From positions 45,728-109,727 of the forward strand of contig NZ_MSRC01000004.1 of the NCBI RefSeq assembly GCF_010093085.1: a stretch of 64,000 bases of DNA, read 5' to 3'. The notes under the pieces are model-generated. The model saw nothing but the letters and a program-made list of their open reading frames with translations. It did not search any database and was not told the origin of the DNA. Below are positions 33,816 through 41,715 of this stretch, piece after piece. The first letter of the stretch is position 1. Each line of letters opens with the position of its first letter. The stretch comes from Bacillus sp. SKDU12. Lineage in GTDB: Bacteria > Bacillota > Bacilli > Bacillales > Bacillaceae. A program made the position numbers and the translations under genes.

Positions 33816-35720
33816 CTAAATCTGAACATTAAATAACTGAGAAATCACTTCTTCTTTTTCAAATAGTTTTTCGATACTCTCGCGGATGTTTTTGACAAAG
33901 TCTCTTTTTTCTGTCGCCTGTTTTTTCAATTCAGCAACGATTCCATCATTAGCAGGTAACGCACCTGTATGAAATGATTCATGAACTGAGATTTTCTCCA
34001 ATTTATCGAACGTGTGATTGAAACCAGCTGCGAGCCGGAATTGAAGATCGAAGGCATAATGCGAAGGATTTTCTTCCATATGATGAATAGCGGTGATGAT
34101 CGCCTGTTTTTTGTCTATGAAATCTTCGTCGATTTCCTGGTTGTAAACCTTCTGGTACTTAGAAATTGCATCTTCCATATCTTCAACAATTTCCATACCA
34201 TTTTGATAGATTCTGACAGCGGAAGAAATATTGACTTTAATCGTTTCTCCTGAACCGCTCTTTCCTGTAAAGTAAATATCGGAACCTTTATAGCTGAAGC
34301 CTTTTTCCTTTGATAGTGCATTCAGCATTTGAACAATGCTATGGCCATCGACAATAAGTTCTAAGGCGTCTTTTGTTTCTTTGTCGAGTGTATCTACAGA
34401 GGACAAAATCGATTTTACATAATCTACTATTTCACCAACATCTTTTAGTGCTTGTGTAAACTGACCATGCTTTAGATGGTCAATGAAATGTTCATACCGT
34501 GATTCTATTCCTCGCATACTCGCATTCATATTCGTTAATTCTTTTTTGATCACTTTCTTTTGCGTTTCATCAATATACCCATTTTCAGCTAATTGATCTA
34601 CGACCGGTCCGCTGTTTCCCAATAATGTATGGAGAAAACCTAAAAACGACGGCAAATTCTCTTTAATTCGGCCATACATTTGCTTTACATCATCAAAGTT
34701 TTCATAAATGACACTCGCTTTCGCTAAAGCACCATCTGTGTACTTCACTTTATCTATCAGCTCTATGTCAATCCCGCTTGCAGCCTTTACAAAACCGTTC
34801 AAGCCGTCTTTATCATAGTCATCCTTATATTTTTGAAGGAATGTTTGAATTGATCTCACATCTTCATCAGGGATTCCATCCATAATGTTTCGGATGCCTT
34901 TTACGCTTGTGTTTGTATCAGCCATCTTCACATCGCCGAATGTAATGAAGTCTGCCTTGCCGCTCGCACCGTACAGAGGGTCATCCTTTGAGATGCGCTG
35001 GGTGATGTTTGCTGTCACGCCTTTGTCTTTGTAGTATTTGGTGATCGCTTTTTTTAGTTGTTCTCGTGGAAGCTCTTTAAGCTCTTGACGACTAAGATCA
35101 TATTTATTTAATAGAAAATCTACCAAATTTCTATCAGCTAATAAAAGTTGGTCGATACTTATTTGTGCCCCATTCACCCCATATACTTCATCAAATTCTC
35201 CATCAATTAATTGAGCTAATACTTGGTTATTATTAGCTAGAGAATGTCCTAGCGCAAATGTTCTCAATTCCTCTGAATTACCTGCTTTTTTCTTTGAATT
35301 CTTTACAAATTCTCTCGTAGCTCTGTATTGGTTATCATCAATACCTAAAAACAAACCAAAGAAATTATAAGACCAATCTGCGTTATCAGCACTCCCCTCA
35401 GAAATAATATGAAGCTGCTCTATATCATTTTTCTTTTCCTTTATATAAATCGCTGTACCATCATAACCAGAATCTTTAATCCGTTTATCTATGTTCTTAT
35501 TTTCTTGAATAAGTTCGTGAGAAGTATATATCTCTATTTCATTAGGAAGCTCCGAGTTAGTTTCTTCTTTATAGATCCTCCGTATTTCAGTTTCAAACTC
35601 TTCCTTGGCTTTTTTTACTTTTTCCGGATTGTTCGATGCAAACTTTTCTTTATATGCATACTCTAAGTTAATTAAACGGAGCTTTACATTTTCATTTGCG
35701 AAAACATTCTTATTGTCCAT
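33816..35720 (-). CDS. yvcB: YvcB-like protein: lipase-like N-terminus plus helical C-terminus, candidate type VII effector
   Basis: 634 residues with no signal peptide or membrane segment. The N-terminal half (about 100-280) resembles the alpha/beta-hydrolase region of Bacillus lipase-like DUFs: HIISEGS, DWSYNFFGLFLG, and a nucleophile-elbow-like ALGHSLANN with Ser160, then SKDDPLYG with Asp246/247. A catalytic His at the expected place (about 265-275) is not seen. The C-terminal half (about 330-634) is long, polar and helical, like LXG domains. This order, lipase first and LXG-like last, is that of S. aureus TslA. Start is ATG with AGGAGG 6 nt upstream; it overlaps the fourth lipoprotein gene by 11 bp. 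The name yvcB is by position and resemblance to 168; effector function is inference. Confidence 0.75.
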   Translation of the reverse strand: MDNKNVFANENVKLRLINLEYAYKEKFASNNPEKVKKAKEEFETEIRRIYKEETNSELPNEIEIYTSHELIQENKNIDKRIKDSGYDGTAIYIKEKKNDIEQLHIISEGSADNADWSYNFFGLFLGIDDNQYRATREFVKNSKKKAGNSEELRTFALGHSLANNNQVLAQLIDGEFDEVYGVNGAQISIDQLLLADRNLVDFLLNKYDLSRQELKELPREQLKKAITKYYKDKGVTANITQRISKDDPLYGASGKADFITFGDVKMADTNTSVKGIRNIMDGIPDEDVRSIQTFLQKYKDDYDKDGLNGFVKAASGIDIELIDKVKYTDGALAKASVIYENFDDVKQMYGRIKENLPSFLGFLHTLLGNSGPVVDQLAENGYIDETQKKVIKKELTNMNASMRGIESRYEHFIDHLKHGQFTQALKDVGEIVDYVKSILSSVDTLDKETKDALELIVDGHSIVQMLNALSKEKGFSYKGSDIYFTGKSGSGETIKVNISSAVRIYQNGMEIVEDMEDAISKYQKVYNQEIDEDFIDKKQAIITAIHHMEENPSHYAFDLQFRLAAGFNHTFDKLEKISVHESFHTGALPANDGIVAELKKQATEKRDFVKNIRESIEKLFEKEEVISQLFNVQI

Positions 35721-36447
35721 CTCTAACCTCCTTTTTGTTTCTTAAAAAGGTTATAGAATTAATTAGTTTATCAGTTTTTTCTTTTGCTTGATCTTCATCC
35801 AAAGTACAAGTTTTTTTATCTTTTTTACAGCGGACTATAAAAGAATATACTATCCCCAGATACTCTTCTTCATTGGATTTGATATATCCAAAATAACGAA
35901 AGGAAAAATTGTATTTACGATCACTGTTTTTAAAATTGCTTTTTTTTGATGCTGCGTAAACTACTTTTCCATTAGTTTGTTGCTTCTTAAAATTTCCTTT
36001 GTAACCATTCTCATTACTAATTTGGTCCAGCATTGTCTCTGGTTCATTAATAAATGAAGATTTGTTATAGTAGCTTATTTGCGCATCTAAGAGAATATTT
36101 GATGTTTCATTATAGCTTTGAAACCCTATCGATTCACTATTTTCTCCATTTGACGCAGAATAATCAGGAAGATACTCCCCATCCTCCGGAAACAACATCC
36201 TAAACCCTTTCAGCTTAGACTCCAACAAATAATACCCCGGCTCTTCTTCCTTCGTTGACACCATGTACTCTCTCGTTTTCTCGTCCTGAAACGCTGGAAC
36301 TTGCGGCAGGTCTTTTGGATCCATGTCTTTTGGTTTTACGACTTCTGTTTTATTGTCATTTGTGGTGTTTTTATCATTGTCGTTCATACTGCATCCTCCT
36401 GTCAGGGCTAGTAATAAGCTGAAGCAAATAAAGATGATCTTTTTCAT
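35710..36447 (-). CDS. yvcA: YvcA-family lipoprotein, copy 4 (adjacent to yvcB-like gene)
   Basis: 245-residue predicted lipoprotein: basic, hydrophobic signal with lipobox ALTGGC (Cys at about residue 19), then an Asn/Asp/Lys-rich linker, a block DLPQVPAFQDEKTREYMV shared by all four copies, and the shared block LESKLKGFRMLFPEDGEY. The rest (about 105-245) is divergent and includes a CKKDKKTC cysteine pair. The ATG has GGAGG 6 nt upstream; 14 upstream in-frame codons are ignored. It overlaps the yvcB-like gene by 11 bp, so this copy is translationally coupled to it. In 168 YvcA is needed for complex colony architecture; here an immunity role is inferred from context. Confidence 0.82.
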   Translation of the reverse strand: MKKIIFICFSLLLALTGGCSMNDNDKNTTNDNKTEVVKPKDMDPKDLPQVPAFQDEKTREYMVSTKEEEPGYYLLESKLKGFRMLFPEDGEYLPDYSASNGENSESIGFQSYNETSNILLDAQISYYNKSSFINEPETMLDQISNENGYKGNFKKQQTNGKVVYAASKKSNFKNSDRKYNFSFRYFGYIKSNEEEYLGIVYSFIVRCKKDKKTCTLDEDQAKEKTDKLINSITFLRNKKEVRDGQ

Positions 36448-36522
36448 TACGAACCTCCAAGGTTTTTTGAGCTGATTAATCAAAATCATACTAATGACCC
36501 TGTTACAAAGTGATTATTTTAT

Positions 36523-36571
36523 CCTTATTCATGTTACAACATGGAATAAATTTGATAAATAGGGAATTAGA
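36523..36571 (-). repeat. Duplicated upstream region A (matches 40950-40998)
   Basis: About 50 bp upstream of lipoprotein copy 4 aligns at roughly 80% identity, by eye, with the region upstream of the DUF2339-like gene: shared CCTTA, ATGTTACA-CATGGAA and AAATAGGG blocks. It probably carries a promoter or operator shared by the two transcription units; no clear sigma-A boxes are visible. Confidence 0.65.
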
Positions 36572-36640
36572 CTCGGTTTACACTAATAAACAGAAGGGAG
36601 GACTTAAGATACAGGTTAAATTTCTCATACTCGAAAAAAC

Positions 36641-36715
36641 GCGTTTCCCTTGGCAGTCTTTGAGCGATATTACTACTTCTGTTTCGAATAAAACCTCTTC
36701 GAGATAAACAAACCT
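36641..36715 (-). pseudogene. Ghost of the 3' end of the DUF2339-like gene plus its terminator
   Basis: Read on the - strand this stretch encodes LFISKRFYSKQK followed by a stop, aligning with the C-terminus LFISRIFYSRKE of the 576-residue membrane protein. The sequence beyond it matches the start of the terminator at 39131-39162 (shared GGCAGTCTT). It lies directly after lipoprotein copy 3. It is a relic of a duplicated or recombined membrane-protein gene. Confidence 0.72.
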
Positions 36716-36741
36716 TTGACATCAGTGTTTGTATTTTTCTC

Positions 36742-37434
36742 TTACACATCGACAAAAGTAACAGAGTTTATTATTCTTTTAACCTGTTCTTCATTTTCTT
36801 TTGGGTTTGGTTTGCATGTCTGTACATTGGCAGAGCAGCTAAACATAAAAGAATATTCCATCCCTAAATCACCTTGTTTTTTTGATTTTATATAACCAAG
36901 ATAGATATAAGATGGTTTTTCTTCTTTGTCGAAGAATTCTTGTTTTGAAGCAAAGTAAATATCCTTGTCTTTCGCTTCTAATTTTTCAAAATGACCTTTG
37001 TATTCATTTTTACCACTAACAATATCCAACATGGTCTCCGGGTTGTTTATAAATGATTCATTTTGATAGAACTTTACTGAAGCATTCATTACTATATTCG
37101 TTTTACTATTAATACTGTCGAAAAACAGTGACTCGCTTGTCTTTGAAGTTTCAGAGTCGGAATACTCCCCATCTTCCGGAAACAACATCCTAAATCCTTT
37201 CAGCTTAGATTCCAGCACATAATATCCCGGCTCCTCTTCCTTCGTTGACACCATGTACTCTCTCGTTTTCTCGTCTTGAAACGCTGGAACTTGCGGCAGG
37301 TCTTTTGGATCCATGTCTTTTGGTTTTACGGCTTCTGTTTTATTGTCATTTGTGGTGTTTTTATCATTGTCGTTCATACTGCATCCGCCTAGGGCAAGCA
37401 ATAAGCTGATGCAAATCAAGATGATCTTTTTCAT
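36742..37434 (-). CDS. YvcA-family lipoprotein, copy 3
   Basis: 230-residue predicted lipoprotein with signal and lipobox LALGGC (Cys about residue 18), one residue shorter at this point than the other copies. It has the common N-terminal blocks DPKDLPQVPAFQDEKTREY and LKGFRMLFPEDGEY. The C-terminal part is its own, with a CSANVQTC cysteine pair. The ATG is preceded by TTTGGAGG; 16 upstream in-frame codons are not used. It is followed at once by the membrane-gene ghost. Confidence 0.82.
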   Translation of the reverse strand: MKKIILICISLLLALGGCSMNDNDKNTTNDNKTEAVKPKDMDPKDLPQVPAFQDEKTREYMVSTKEEEPGYYVLESKLKGFRMLFPEDGEYSDSETSKTSESLFFDSINSKTNIVMNASVKFYQNESFINNPETMLDIVSGKNEYKGHFEKLEAKDKDIYFASKQEFFDKEEKPSYIYLGYIKSKKQGDLGMEYSFMFSCSANVQTCKPNPKENEEQVKRIINSVTFVDV

Positions 37435-37528
37435 GATGAACCTCCAAAGGTTTTCTTGTTTCCCCAAAATCATGCTAATCACTTTATTAGATTTCTATAA
37501 CTTCTTGCGTTCATTGAGGAAACTATTA

Positions 37529-37591
37529 TTAATGGTCGAATTCTAAATCATCAATGAGCCGTAATTTTTCGCCCCCATTCTCATTTTCCAT
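37529..37591 (-). CDS. Possible 20-residue micro-ORF
   Basis: Directly after lipoprotein copy 2, AAAAGGAGAAATAAG puts a GGAG box 7 nt before an ATG that opens a 20-codon frame rich in acidic residues (MENENGGEKL at the start, ending DLEFDH). The homologous position after copy 1 has ACG instead of ATG, so the frame is not conserved there. It may be a microprotein, the truncated start of a lost gene, or chance. Confidence 0.3.
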   Translation of the reverse strand: MENENGGEKLRLIDDLEFDH

Positions 37592-37592
37592 C

Positions 37593-38279
37593 TTATTTCT
37601 CCTTTTTATCTATTAAAAAGCTGATAGAATGAATTAATTTCTCAACTTTATTTTTAGCCTTTTCTTCATCTAAAGAGCATGGTTGATTTTCATTTTTGCA
37701 TCCGAAAGTAAAGGCATATTCAACTCCTAGGTTATCTTCTTCTGTAGATTTCACATAACCAAAGTAACTGTATAAATAATTATATTTTCTTTCAATATCC
37801 TCAAAGATGTCTTTTTTCTTAGCAAAGTAGATGTCCGTGTTCTTATTGCTGCTTTTTTTATATTTGCCTTTATAATCGTTTTTTCCACTTACAATATCCA
37901 GCATTGTTTCAGGTTCATTCACAAAGCTTTCTTCTGTGTAATAGGTTACATGCCCATCAAACATTACATTGGTGTCTTTGTCATAACTATTAAATCCAAT
38001 ACTTTCTTTATTTTTCCCAGTTAACGATGATCTTCTTTCTAGATACTTAGCATCCTCCGGAAACAACATCCTAAACCCTTTCAGCTTAGACTCCAGCACA
38101 TAATACCCCGGCTCCGCTTCTTTCGTTGACACCATGTATTCTCTCGTTTTTTCGTCCTGAAACGCTGGAACTTGCGGCAGGTCTTTTGGGTTTACGGCTT
38201 TTGTTTCATTATCATTCATACTGCATCCGCTTGTTAGGGCAAGCAATAAGCTGAAACTGATCAAAATGATTTTTTTCAT
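37593..38279 (-). CDS. YvcA-family lipoprotein, copy 2
   Basis: 228-residue predicted lipoprotein, lipobox ALTSGC (Cys about residue 19). The polar linker is about 12 residues shorter than in the other copies: the KNTTNDNKTE segment is missing. The shared blocks DLPQVPAFQDEKTREYMV and LKGFRMLFPEDAKY are kept, and the divergent C-terminal domain has a CKNENQPC cysteine pair. ATG follows GGAGG. The tandem neighbours on both sides are paralogues. Confidence 0.84.
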   Translation of the reverse strand: MKKIILISFSLLLALTSGCSMNDNETKAVNPKDLPQVPAFQDEKTREYMVSTKEAEPGYYVLESKLKGFRMLFPEDAKYLERRSSLTGKNKESIGFNSYDKDTNVMFDGHVTYYTEESFVNEPETMLDIVSGKNDYKGKYKKSSNKNTDIYFAKKKDIFEDIERKYNYLYSYFGYVKSTEEDNLGVEYAFTFGCKNENQPCSLDEEKAKNKVEKLIHSISFLIDKKEK

Positions 38280-38369
38280 GAAGAACCTCCATGGGTTTTT
38301 GGCTAATTGGCTTTTATGTCCTTAATCAAAAAGTGATTTTTAGCCTTAATTTTAATCTTTATTTTCCGT

Positions 38370-39092
38370 TTATTTCTCCTGTTTATGATCTAAAAAGGTG
38401 ATGGATTTCATCTGCTTTTTCACCTGATCTCCTAAATGATCTTGATCTAACGTACAAGGCTTCTCATGATTTGGACATCTAAACATAAATGAAAATACGA
38501 TACCTGCTTGTTTTTTTTTGGGTGATTTCATATAACCGAAATATCTGTATGAAAAGTTGTATTTGTTTTTCTCGTTTTGAAAATGATTTTTCTTATGAGC
38601 AATATAAATATCTTTATCTTCGTTCTCCAGCTTTTCAAACTTGCCTTTATAACCATTTTCACTGCTAACTTGCTCTAACATTGTCTTAGGAGTATTAATA
38701 AAAGAAGTTCCTTGGTAATACTCTATTTGTGCGTTTATCACTTTATTTTTTGATTTATCGTAACTATCAAATGCGATTATTTCTTCATTTTCATCACGAC
38801 CAGACAAATAGCTTGAATATTCCCCGTCCGCCGGAAACAACATCCTAAACCCTTTCAGCTTAGACTCAAGCACATAATATCCCGGCTCCGCTTCTTTCGT
38901 TGACACCATGTATTCTCTCGTTTTTTCGTCCTGAAACGCCGGAACTTGCGGCAGGTCTTTTGGATCCATGTCTTTTGGTTTTACGGCTTCCGTCTTATTG
39001 TCATTGGTGGTGTTTTTATCATTGTCGTTTATACTGCATCCGCCTGTCAGGGCTAGTAATAAGCTGAAGATGATCAAGATGGGTTTTTTCAT
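38370..39092 (-). CDS. YvcA-family lipoprotein, copy 1
   Basis: 240-residue predicted lipoprotein, lipobox ALTGGC (Cys about residue 19). The N-terminal 90 residues are nearly identical to the other copies. The C-terminal domain (about 100-240) diverges and ends with a CPNHEKPC cysteine pair. It is first of the four in the direction of transcription and follows the DUF2339-like gene and its terminator by 85 bp. ATG follows GGAGG. Confidence 0.84.
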   Translation of the reverse strand: MKKPILIIFSLLLALTGGCSINDNDKNTTNDNKTEAVKPKDMDPKDLPQVPAFQDEKTREYMVSTKEAEPGYYVLESKLKGFRMLFPADGEYSSYLSGRDENEEIIAFDSYDKSKNKVINAQIEYYQGTSFINTPKTMLEQVSSENGYKGKFEKLENEDKDIYIAHKKNHFQNEKNKYNFSYRYFGYMKSPKKKQAGIVFSFMFRCPNHEKPCTLDQDHLGDQVKKQMKSITFLDHKQEK

Positions 39093-39130
39093 GACGAACC
39101 TCCATATCGTTAACTGATAGAATCAAAAGT

Positions 39131-39162
39131 ACAAAAGACCGCCGCGTTCTCTCGGCAGTCTT
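39131..39162 (-). terminator. Terminator of the DUF2339-like gene
   Basis: On the - strand AAGACTGCCG / CGGCGGTCTT form a 10-bp stem with one G-U pair and an 8-nt loop, followed by UUUUG. Confidence 0.82.
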
Positions 39163-39177
39163 GATCAGGCATGATGG

Positions 39178-40908
39178 TTACTCTTTTCTCGAATAAAATA
39201 TTCTTGAGATAAACAGGCCGATGACTCCTAACAAGATGAATAAGACAGCTTTCCACACTAGATCAATTGAAGCAGAATCTATTAAAATCATTTTGGCTAG
39301 TGTTATGAATAAAAAGATCAGCCCGATTCGGTTCCATATCTTGTCTTTGGTTGTGTAATAAACAGCGTACATCACAATGACAAATATAAACCAAGACAGA
39401 GATACACCGACGTTTACTGATACACCGTCAATCCTATCTGTCATCCATATGGATAATTTGCTGAAGAATACAAGCACCAGCAATGAAACAGCTGAGGAAA
39501 CAACATTCGCGACTTGTTTATATTGTATTTTCTTCGAATATAGGTAGCCGGTAAATAGTGAGCTGATCAGCAGCAGCCAAGAGAAAATGCTGAGAACGTG
39601 TAATGAATGCGCTGGATATTGCATGAGGCCGCAGGCTGCCTGGAATAATACAATCACCCCGGCAATGCCGATCAGCCAGCTTCTTTTGCGGTATGACACG
39701 TAACACATCATCATTCCTTGCAAGGTGAATATGATGTACAGTAAAATCACCTTTTCATCACATACATCCGCTGCCAACACATGAAAATAAATCATAGAAA
39801 TGAGAAAAAGCGTATGTTTGATTTCAGCAAAATCTTTTCTTCTCCAAAAGCTTACCAACAGGTAAAACACAAATGCAGCAGTATAAAAAGCGTATAATGC
39901 TGTATCATTTTTCATATAGAGGACAATCCCTGTGCTGAAAACGACAAAAGCTCCGATTGAAACGGCTGTGAGATAGACAGCTTTTTTAAATTGGCTGTTC
40001 GATCGTAAGGCTGAGAGGAGCGTAATCGCGTGCTGCATCATAAATACAGCAAGTGTCCAACCCGTCACCTGTGCATCTGTAAATGATAAGAAAGCAAAAA
40101 TCGCTAATATAAATGCATAGTTTGCTATATTCCATGCCACGCTGTACTTTTGTTTGACTGTCTCATACATTAAGCCTGCGAAAACCAATGACTCATATAC
40201 ATAAAAGATATATTCATTTCCTTGCTTCCCGCCAAATAAGAAAGGATATAAGTAAACACCTGCGCCGATAATGGCGATTAGCGTTTGTGATCGGTATTTT
40301 CTTGATATGTACACACCGCCCGCAACGCCTGCAGCAAGAAGGATTACCGTAAGTGTCGTCGGTATAATCTGGTACAGCATGTTCCCCGCAAACAAAGAAA
40401 CAATATAGACAATATTACTGCCCGCCAATAATGAAATGCCCAATACTCTGGCATTTTTCTTATGTAACCTGCTGCCGAGAACATATAGCACAATGGAGAC
40501 AATAAGCCCTGCCGCTACCCTTATATATGTGTTGATCCAGCCTTTTTCAGCAGCTGCCGCAAACGCCCAAATCATGCCAAGAAGAAAAACAAAAATAAAG
40601 ATTTTCGGAAGCCAATTTCCCGCCATGTTTTCTAAAGTACGGTTTTCTTTTGGCGGAGCCGGCGTCTTTTTTGGAACTTCTTTGTTGATTTTTGGGTGCA
40701 CTTCCGTTTTGACGATGGCTTGTTCTTTCTTGCCTCTAGCGAGGTATGCGATCTCCCTTTTGACGCTTTCCAGTTCTTGTTCCAAATGTCCAACTCTTTT
40801 GTTCAATTCATCAATTTTTTCGTTCACTATTCTCTCCTCATTTTTCGAATAATTAGCAGCCGCTTTTTCAAGATATGACTTTTCCTCACTTTTCTGACCG
40901 CTTTGCAT
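39178..40908 (-). CDS. DUF2339-like polytopic membrane protein
   Basis: 576-residue protein. The cytoplasmic N-terminus (about 1-95) holds a heptad-rich coiled coil (about 25-58, NEKIDELNKRVGHLEQELE) and a Pro/Lys-rich linker. The rest is a dense series of about 14-16 hydrophobic segments, the layout of DUF2339 membrane proteins of unknown function. There is no obvious enzymatic motif. The ribosome binding site is weak (AGGAT, about 8 nt before the ATG). It stands between the his operon and the lipoprotein array. Its upstream region and its 3' end are each partly duplicated beside lipoprotein copy 4, tying it evolutionarily to the array. I do not recall it at this place in 168. Confidence 0.78.
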   Translation of the reverse strand: MQSGQKSEEKSYLEKAAANYSKNEERIVNEKIDELNKRVGHLEQELESVKREIAYLARGKKEQAIVKTEVHPKINKEVPKKTPAPPKENRTLENMAGNWLPKIFIFVFLLGMIWAFAAAAEKGWINTYIRVAAGLIVSIVLYVLGSRLHKKNARVLGISLLAGSNIVYIVSLFAGNMLYQIIPTTLTVILLAAGVAGGVYISRKYRSQTLIAIIGAGVYLYPFLFGGKQGNEYIFYVYESLVFAGLMYETVKQKYSVAWNIANYAFILAIFAFLSFTDAQVTGWTLAVFMMQHAITLLSALRSNSQFKKAVYLTAVSIGAFVVFSTGIVLYMKNDTALYAFYTAAFVFYLLVSFWRRKDFAEIKHTLFLISMIYFHVLAADVCDEKVILLYIIFTLQGMMMCYVSYRKRSWLIGIAGVIVLFQAACGLMQYPAHSLHVLSIFSWLLLISSLFTGYLYSKKIQYKQVANVVSSAVSLLVLVFFSKLSIWMTDRIDGVSVNVGVSLSWFIFVIVMYAVYYTTKDKIWNRIGLIFLFITLAKMILIDSASIDLVWKAVLFILLGVIGLFISRIFYSRKE

Positions 40909-40949
40909 AAAATAATCCTAAAGGCCCGTTTCTCATTCGGGATTTTCGT

Positions 40950-40998
40950 CCTTAGTTATGTTACACCATGGAAAATTTTCGTTAAATAGGGCATTCGA
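40950..40998 (-). repeat. Duplicated upstream region B (matches 36523-36571)
   Basis: This is the partner of the repeat upstream of lipoprotein copy 4. It lies 40-90 bp upstream of the DUF2339-like gene start, so both copies occupy a promoter position. Confidence 0.65.
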
Positions 40999-41054
40999 TT
41001 GATTTTTCCATTTCTTTTATTAGGCTAGACAAATGCTTCAGGCGCAAAGATACA

Positions 41055-41084
41055 TAAAAAAGGAGCTGTCATATACACAGCTCC
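41055..41084 (-). terminator. Terminator of the his operon
   Basis: The perfect stem GGAGCTGT / ACAGCTCC with a 7-nt loop is followed on the - strand by a U-run, 8 bp after the hisI stop. Confidence 0.9.
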
Positions 41085-41091
41085 AATCCTT

Positions 41092-41715
41092 TTACTTTTC
41101 AGAATGGCGTTTTTTCAATACATCAAGTACATCATCCAGCGGCAGAGCTTGTTCTCTGAGCAGGACAAGCAGGTGATACAGCAGGTCTGCCGCTTCCCAT
41201 TTGAGTTCCTCATGATCGCGGTTTTTCGCGGCGATGATGACTTCGGATGCTTCTTCCCCGACTTTTTTCAAAATCTTATCGACGCCTTCTCGGAAAAGGT
41301 ATGTCGTGTAAGCTCCTTCAGGCATTTCCGCTTGGCGTTCCGCGATTACGCGTTCCAGCTCGTTCACAATGTCAAATCGGCCCGCCGCCTGTTCTTCTGA
41401 TTGTTCTTTTGGAAAACAGCTGTAGCTGCCAGTGTGGCATGCCGGGCCGGATGGTTCTACGAGCACGATCAAGGCGTCTTGGTCGCAGTCATACCGAATC
41501 CCCTTAACGGCTTGCGTGTTCCCTGAGGTTTCTCCTTTATGCCATAGCTCTTGACGTGAGCGGCTGTAAAACCATGTTTCTTTCGTTTCCAGTGTTTTTT
41601 CGTACGATTCTTTGTTCATATAGGCAAGCGTCAGCACTTCTTTGCTCGCCGCATCCTGCACGATGGCAGGGATTAAACCGTCCTCATTAAAACGCAGTTC
41701 ATCTGCCTGTTTCAT
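41092..41715 (-). CDS. hisI: Bifunctional phosphoribosyl-AMP cyclohydrolase / phosphoribosyl-ATP pyrophosphatase
   Basis: HisIE fusion catalysing steps 2 and 3 of histidine synthesis. The N-terminal cyclohydrolase (about 1-110) has [15 protein letters not shown] and the metal-binding DCDQDA and CHTGSYSC motifs; the C-terminal pyrophosphatase (about 115-207) is MazG-like with [14 protein letters not shown] and [13 protein letters not shown]. It is the last gene of hisZGDBHAFI, overlapping hisF by 4 bp. Confidence 0.96.
   Translation of the reverse strand: MKQADELRFNEDGLIPAIVQDAASKEVLTLAYMNKESYEKTLETKETWFYSRSRQELWHKGETSGNTQAVKGIRYDCDQDALIVLVEPSGPACHTGSYSCFPKEQSEEQAAGRFDIVNELERVIAERQAEMPEGAYTTYLFREGVDKILKKVGEEASEVIIAAKNRDHEELKWEAADLLYHLLVLLREQALPLDDVLDVLKKRHSEK

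Noticed and set aside
36523..36571. TGTAAC blocks upstream of lipoprotein copy 4 and of the DUF2339-like gene as ECF (sigma-X) promoters
   Set aside because: TGTAAC is present in both, but no CGAC-type -10 is found at 16-17 nt, so an ECF promoter is not supported.
36567..36755. 62-codon - frame between lipoprotein copies 3 and 4
   Set aside because: It covers the membrane-gene ghost in a different frame; no ribosome binding site, so it is not a gene.
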